Assembly: GCF_024679095.1 (NCBI RefSeq)
Contig: NC_066518.1
Coordinates: 8,897,610-8,961,609, forward strand
Direction: 5' to 3'
Source of the DNA: Eriocheir sinensis
Taxonomy: Eukaryota; Arthropoda; Malacostraca; Decapoda; Varunidae
Length of the DNA: 64,000 nucleotides
The notes beneath the pieces are model-generated. The model saw only the letters and a list, made by a program, of their open reading frames with translations. It was not told the origin of the DNA and ran no database searches. A program made the translations under genes and the position numbers. This document shows, in pieces, positions 58,169 to 64,000 of this stretch. Positions within the stretch are counted from its first letter, which is position 1. Each line of letters begins with the position of its first letter.

Positions 58169-58509
58169 ATAGAAAGTATCCTCAACACCGCCACAAGCCC
58201 AAAACAACTACCACCCTCACCTCCCCGTCACACCTAATCATCAAGACAACACCTCATTCCACTCCGTCAGTCACTGGCACGAACTCAATACCTGCGGGGT
58301 ACGGAGGGAGGGGAGAGGAGGGGGCGGGGAGTGTCCCTGCTGCTGCCAATCTCCCGGCGCTGATTGACTGGAAGTTGCTATTAATCCAGCGATCTTAATT
58401 GGCTCTCAAAGGACAAATGCCAGGATTAGCCTCCACCACCCCACGGATTTATGTTACGCGGCTCAGCCTTCGGTAGGAAATTAAGAAAAAAAATAAGATA
58501 ATGAGGCAT

Positions 58510-58661
58510 TGGGAGGATGTGTTCTTGTCATTATCATTGCTATTATTACTGTTATCATTAAAACTATTATTGGCATTAATAATTGGTTATTATTTTTATT
58601 ATTGTCATTATTATTAGTATTATTATAACTATCATTACCATTAGTAGTAGTAGTATCATTA

Positions 58662-58746
<85 letters not shown>

Positions 58747-58770
58747 CACTATTATTGCTGTTGTTGTTGT
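58510..58770. repeat. (TTA)n, imperfect then pure
   Basis: Degenerate ATT/ATC units from 58520, pure (TTA)n 58663-58745, then GTT units. Confidence 0.97.
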
Positions 58771-59229
58771 TGTTCTTACTCCGCTCTTGCTTCTCAGAGA
58801 TTCACTCCATTTTTTCTTGTTCTCGCACAGAAAGACACAGCTTGCTCAGTCACATTGTTGATTTTCTGAGTAACGGCATTAAGCTCCACCCACCAGGAGG
58901 GACAACCAACGCGTGCCATCTTCCTGGGATGTTGTTGATAAGTAGAAATCTAAGAAAAGAGTAAAAATGACACGTCTTCCTTATACCAGCGATGATGCGG
59001 AAAATATTAATTGCAAACTTCTGCCAATTATATATCAGTAAATCAGCTCAAACATTTCATGAAGTTTTTGTGACAGAAAAATGCGCATACATAGAAAAAG
59101 GTAAAAATATTTATCTTTGTAAAAAAAAATAATAAAGAAGCTGCTCGATGGTGAGGCTGAAAGCAGACACTCCGCGGGATACCGTCATCCCTGGGAGGCC
59201 TAAACAACTATGTCGGCTATGCCGGCCTC

Positions 59230-59404
<175 letters not shown>

Positions 59405-59678
59405 GTATTCGTCTTATCTTTCACGCCAGGGACAGACGCGGAGCTCAGTTTCAAGACTCTGCGACTTTTCCCGACCAACAATAAAATAAAAGATGGATTC
59501 TGCCGCCCCTCCTCCACCACTCTACTCTGAGAGGTATAATGGCAGTGTTTCAACCGAGCGACTTGATTTAGTGGTAGCAAAATAAAAGCAAGTATAAGTA
59601 TTTGTATAACATGCCAAATAACAAGCACGGCAATAAACAAAGCACTATATTACACCTGTATCTCAACGCAGGTATATA

Positions 59679-59727
59679 TAGATAGATAGATATAGATATA
59701 GATAGATAGATAGATATAGATATAGAT
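59679..59727. repeat. (GATA)n, target of the hAT-like element
   Basis: gatagatagatatagatata; it continues on the other side of the element at 60074-60096. Confidence 0.95.
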
Positions 59728-60073
59728 CAGTGTTTCTTAAACTTTTTTGTGCAGCGGACCCCTTTTATTAAAGGGATGACCCTTTATTATTATAATTTTC
59801 CTCTTGAGTTTGAAAGTGTTTGCAGGTCATAATATACTGAAATTACAACTGAATTATTTATTACTGGCTTATCTTCAAAATAAATGTTTATATTTTGCTT
59901 GACATAATTTCGTTCCAATGTGACTTAGCCCACTAAAAAGCCATCAGGATTTGGTGCACAAATAGGAATTTATGACGTTTTGACTGAAATCGATATTAAA
60001 AATTATCCTGCGGACCCCTTGGAACATTCCACGGACCCCTGGGGGTCCGCGGACCACACTTTAAGAAACACTG
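59728..60073. mobile_element. hAT-like miniature transposon with 8-bp target duplication
   Basis: The ends are inverted: the left end reads cagtgtttcttaaactttt, and the reverse complement of the right end reads cagtgtttcttaaagtgtgg. Both continue into gcggacccc. The direct repeat ATATAGAT flanks it at 59720-59727 and 60074-60081. CAGTG-type ends and 8-bp duplications are typical of hAT elements. At 346 bp it has no transposase. It sits inside a GATA-type array, which makes the duplication less exclusive as evidence. Confidence 0.85.
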
Positions 60074-60096
60074 ATATAGATAGATAGATAGATAGA

Positions 60097-60452
60097 TTTT
60101 TTTTTTTTTTTTTATTTATTTGTTTTTTTGTTTTTTGCGTCTTCGTCTGTAGCGCCGGTAGGCTTTCCTCAGGGGCCTGGTGGTCGGCCCAAGCCCGTCA
60201 TGGCGCAGGCAATTTTTATAGTGGCGCCATTTATGCTTGTCTCATGCTGCCCCCGGAACTCATTCGTGATTTACTTGGACGGTTTCTTCTAGAATCCGGG
60301 TTGATGGGTGGTCTTCTGGAGAGCATGTGGGTAGTCTTAGGCCACTCGGCGGTGAATGAAAAATCCCAGGTGGTAGCGTGGGGATTCGAACCGACGTTGT
60401 CCATGGCTCGGTGAATGCGGGGCCGGCACGCTAACCACTCAGCCACCGTTTA
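60097..60452 (-). mobile_element. SINE (family 1), copy 7, inverted
   Basis: The T run at 60097-60134 is the reversed A-tail. The body is intact, and box B (ggattcgaaccgac on +) and box A (cgctaaccactcagccacc on +) sit at the right end. The tail abuts the GATA array that also carries a hAT-like element. Confidence 0.86.
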
Positions 60453-62194
60453 CCGCCTACACCAAGAGAGTAATAAACAACACATGACATAACCGTACAC
60501 GCCATGCATTACACGCAGCACACCACCTCGTCGCCTCAGCCACCTCCATCACCACGATCACCTTCCTCGCCTGAGATATCGGATAACACAAGGTGAAGAG
60601 AAGAGAAACAACGGAAAGAGAAAAGATGGAGAGATGGGAATGTATACAAAACGAATGGAAAGAAAGAAAATGTATCCAGCATGACTGAAAAGATAACAGC
60701 ATGTATCCAACACAACGAGGCCACCGAACGACAGATAAACGAAGAGAAGAGGAGAGGAGAATTTATCCAACACGATTAAAAGGAGAAGAAAATGTATCCA
60801 ACACGAAATAGAAGAGAATGTATCCAACACGAATGGGACACCGAGCAACAGAGAAACGAGAAGAGGAGAGAATGTATCCTGCAGACGTGAACAGCACACA
60901 GAGGACGTGAGAAGAACACAGGGGAGCAATGAAGTGTCTTTGAAGGTGATGGTAAACGCCGCTGCCCTGGGCCGATGGGGCGGGGCGGGGCGGGGTTTAG
61001 ATTCCTGGACGGACCCGCGGGGACCTGTTGGGTGTCTTTACCATTTTCTACGCATCTTTCCAATATGTACTCGGACCAGGAAAACTTTCCTGAGAGGTTA
61101 AGCTGAGGAGTAAACTGGAACATTGCCAAAACATAGCTAGATTTTACTGACAAGATTTAGTTTCACAGTCCCGCCCAATATTCCAGGGTTTTTATTCATG
61201 TGACGAGTGCTAATTGTAATCATGCGTACACATTAGGAACAATCATCTGTTAATTCAATTCCTCAGGGAGTATAATGTGCCCAGGGTATAATACACTCAG
61301 ACTTGTTTATATCAATGTTTTTAGAGATTAAAAATGTAGTAGTACTTGTGTTTAATTTTCAAAGTAAAACCTACCGTATATCTCGTTTATTTTTCTTATA
61401 ATTTAAAATGGCGATGAAGTTTGAAGTCCTTACATCGCTAGGATGGGACGCCTCTACTTCAATGGCCAATCCCATAAGCAGTTTTTCCTTCAAATCAGAG
61501 AAGCACATGAATGGCAGTGGTGGACAATTTGCATAAGTAGTCTTTCCCTATCAAGGAGTAATTTCTTTTTTTTCTTTTTGTAGCTCACCAGGAGCCTCCA
61601 GCTTTTATCATCATCACAGAAAATGGGTTGATGATAAAGAGGAGGAGGGACAGGGCTCACGAATGTTTTATTTCAATATTTTTTTTCTCTCACTGTCGAT
61701 AATGTGAGTTTGCCACGCGTGTAGTGCGTAGAAATAATCAAATTATTTAAACAGTTTCAGTAAAAAAAAGGACAAAAACTCAAAACCACTGTCCCAATTT
61801 AAACAATACACTTTAGAAAATATATTTGTCTCCTCATATTAAGGAAAACTAGACCAAGAGAGCCAACCATTCCTGCCAATCCAACGAGGACACACTAAAT
61901 TCATGATTTCGGTCAGTGGACTTCAACACAATCAGTCAACCCTTCGATGGCACTAACGAGAACGGAACAATTAAATCAATAAACGAATTCCACATCCATT
62001 AATAAACAGGAAGCATGCCTCGTTAGCTGCAGGCACTAATTATATGTAAGGGCACTGCTGATTTTTCCGTCTCTACTGCGCCGGTGCGACGCGACACCAC
62101 CGCCGCCGCTTTCAATAAATATAGACAAATTGATCAAAAGGCGACATGCACATTTGTACGTGTTTATTCACCCACGCTCTCACAAACCCAGCGC

Positions 62195-62197
<3 letters not shown>
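60453..62197. other. No gene recognised; tandem-like tatccaacacga repeats
   Basis: Between 60670 and 60880, the phrase atgtatccaacacgaa with gagaagaggagag recurs five or six times in a degenerate array. The rest is AT-rich unique sequence. Confidence 0.55.
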
Positions 62198-62254
<57 letters not shown>

Positions 62255-62595
62255 CCATGGGGAGGCGGTGGCTGAGTGGTTAGCGTGCCGGCCCCGCATT
62301 CGGTGCGTTGTCCATGATTCGGGTTCGAATCCGCCGCTAACCACCTGGGATTTTTCAGTCACCGCCAAGTGGCCTAAGACTACCCACATGCTGTCCTGAA
62401 GACCACCTATCAACCCGGACTTTAGAAGAAGCTGTGCAGAGCAAATAAAATCATGAATGAGCTCCGGGGGGCAGCATGAGCCAATAATAATGGCGCCACT
62501 ATAAACAACTGTCTGCGCCATGATGAGCTCAGGCCGACCATCAGGCCCCTATCAAAAATAGCGTATACTGGCGCTATAGGCCACATGTAAAAAGA

Positions 62596-62643
<48 letters not shown>
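62198..62643. repeat. (CA)n arrays flanking SINE copy 8
   Basis: 62198-62251 and 62600-62643; the SINE occupies the space between. Confidence 0.97.
62261..62594 (+). mobile_element. SINE (family 1), copy 8, flanked by (CA)n on both sides
   Basis: Box A tggctgagtggttagcgtg and box B gggttcgaatcc precede the full body, with a short decayed tail (gtaaaaagaagaaaa). A (CA)n array ends 10 bp before the head, and another begins about 5 bp after the tail. Confidence 0.86.
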
Positions 62644-62646
<3 letters not shown>

Positions 62647-63042
62647 ACAAACAAACAAGCACACAGCTCCCCATACTCACATACCACTCACAAACAAACA
62701 CATACACACAAAAACAAACAAAACAAACAAACACGCACACAGGCCTAGCCCCTCGCGCCGCTTCCCAGCCCCCACAGTATACATCAAGGGACGTCCACGC
62801 CCTTACACACAAAAAAAAATAGCAACAGTGTTTTCCCTCGGCCCGCAAAGTTTCCCCGTCTGGGCCACCCGAGGGAACCCATTCTCGGAAGGGAGAACAA
62901 AAAAAAAACACGTCGCATCCTGGCACGGAGCCATCATCACGACAGAAATGTAGGAGAAGGAGGAGGAAAGAGGAGGAAAGAGGAGGAGGTAGCCAGCAAT
63001 GGAAAGGAACTCCCGTCTGCTGGCTCCTAAGAGACAGACCGA

Positions 63043-63108
63043 GGAACACAAGGACACACAAGGACATAAAGGGACCACAATAGGGCAGACGGTCTACACA
63101 AGAAAGGT
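63043..63108 (+). repeat. Dispersed repeat shared with 43590-43670
   Basis: Second copy, same orientation; nothing coding recognised. Confidence 0.6.
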
Positions 63109-63425
63109 CCTGAGCAGAGTCGAGCACAGCGTCGGTCCTCTAAAGGTTCAAGGATCAGTTCACTTCCCTCTCTCCACCGCTCCTCCTCTCCACCTCTTTG
63201 ATTTGCACCGCTTATATCTTTCCTCCTTTATTTGTGTACATAAAACCTCCATCGCGTGCTCTTCTTTTCGTCACACTATCCTGCTCACGTTGCAGACTCC
63301 TTCACCTTGATGTACCTCGGTGAGCAAATAAGGTGCAAATAATTTCTTACTTCCGCTCCACTTATGCTTGCTGCTTTTATTTCTATCTTGCATCTATTTC
63401 CTAGCTTTCGTGTGTTTCCGCTAGG

Positions 63426-63712
63426 CCCATGGCGGCGGTGGGCTCTCATAATGGGGCCCGTGAGTGGCGCGGGCAAGTTTTTTTTTTAGTGGCGCTATTC
63501 TTGTTTGCCTCATGTTACACCCCTAGCTCCACTTGATCTTCTTGAGAGTTTAGGTTTGCTTAAGTCCGGGATGAAAGGGTGCTCACTAGGGGCACCATGT
63601 GGAGTGTCTTGGGCCACGAGGTGATGCTTAAAAATTATCAGCTTGTGGCGGTGGACTGGACTTGAGCACGGCCTTCCAAATCACCACGCTCGCACGCCGA
63701 CCATTTATCCAA
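63426..63712 (-). mobile_element. SINE (family 1), copy 9, strongly diverged, inverted
   Basis: Landmarks in reverse order are ggcggcggtgggctctcat, gcgcgggcaag, ttagtggcgctattcttgtt, ccatgtggagtgtcttgggcc. The head region near 63690 is barely recognisable. Confidence 0.6.
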
Positions 63713-64000
63713 CGTTGTTTCTGCCCTTGCTATTGTGTTATTTTGATTTAGTTTCTGTGGTAAGTATAATTATGATTTTTCTTCCATGGAGAGTTTTAGA
63801 ACGCAAATAATTAACAAGCCTAAGTGGGAAGAAAATTAGGTAAGGACAAAAGATATTAACTCGTATCCACGCGAGAATGAACCCTAATACATTTTCAAAC
63901 ACATTACTAAACATTTTGGCTCCTAACCACACATACATGACGAGGTTTTCTAAGGAGTATGGAGCATTTCAAGGGGTAGTTTAACCCTAGTGGTAGTTTG

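Overview
This is 64 kb of eukaryotic nuclear DNA. Almost all of it is non-coding and extremely rich in simple tandem repeats: (TA)n, (GA/TC)n, (CA/GT)n and trinucleotide arrays up to about 360 bp. It also carries several families of short dispersed elements: SINEs with tRNA-like pol III heads, LINE 3' ends and dead LINE reverse transcriptase pieces, and small DNA transposons. This composition, the SINE type and the non-LTR protein remnants fit an arthropod, most likely a decapod crustacean such as a crab, shrimp or crayfish. That assignment is an inference; no species marker was seen.

Only one host gene could be supported. It lies on the + strand at 29986-33862 as three spliced exons (161, 74 and 260 nt) that join in frame to give the last 164 residues of a rhodopsin-family G-protein-coupled receptor. 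They cover TM6, TM7, helix 8 and the cytoplasmic tail. The TM6 and TM7 signatures (LWLP followed by YRT; WYLLF; NSAINPILY) point to the thyrotropin-releasing-hormone receptor group, whose protostome members respond to EFLGamide-type peptides. Exons for TM1-TM5 were not found and probably lie upstream of the window behind a very long intron. GU-rich arrays lie close to both splice sites of the last intron.

Layout: 1-2400 holds a 150-bp tandem repeat and three LINE remnants. 2.8-4.0 kb has three (TA)n arrays around a Penelope-like fragment with a hammerhead-ribozyme-like motif. 5.5-8.5 kb is trinucleotide and purine-rich repeats. 9-10.4 kb is a LINE 3' end and a 360-bp (TA)n. 12.5-13.2 kb is a SINE, a near-perfect 99-nt hairpin and a second tRNA-like head. 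14-22 kb has long (GA)n and (TA)n(GT)n arrays, LINE 3' ends and a palindrome-bearing tandem repeat. 24.7-27.1 kb is a 460-bp duplicated segment. 27.8-29.8 kb is a SINE and a 142-bp tandem repeat abutting the receptor exon. 30-34 kb is the receptor. 34-45 kb is dense microsatellites plus a dead reverse transcriptase with YVDD. 46.6-54.3 kb has several miniature transposons (one with perfect CRE sites, one PIF/Harbinger-like, one family with two copies and a paralogous empty site), a 60-bp minisatellite and a nuclear-receptor half-site array. 54.7-64 kb has five SINE copies and a hAT-like miniature element with 8-bp target duplications.

Most long open frames in the window are translations of simple repeats and are not genes.
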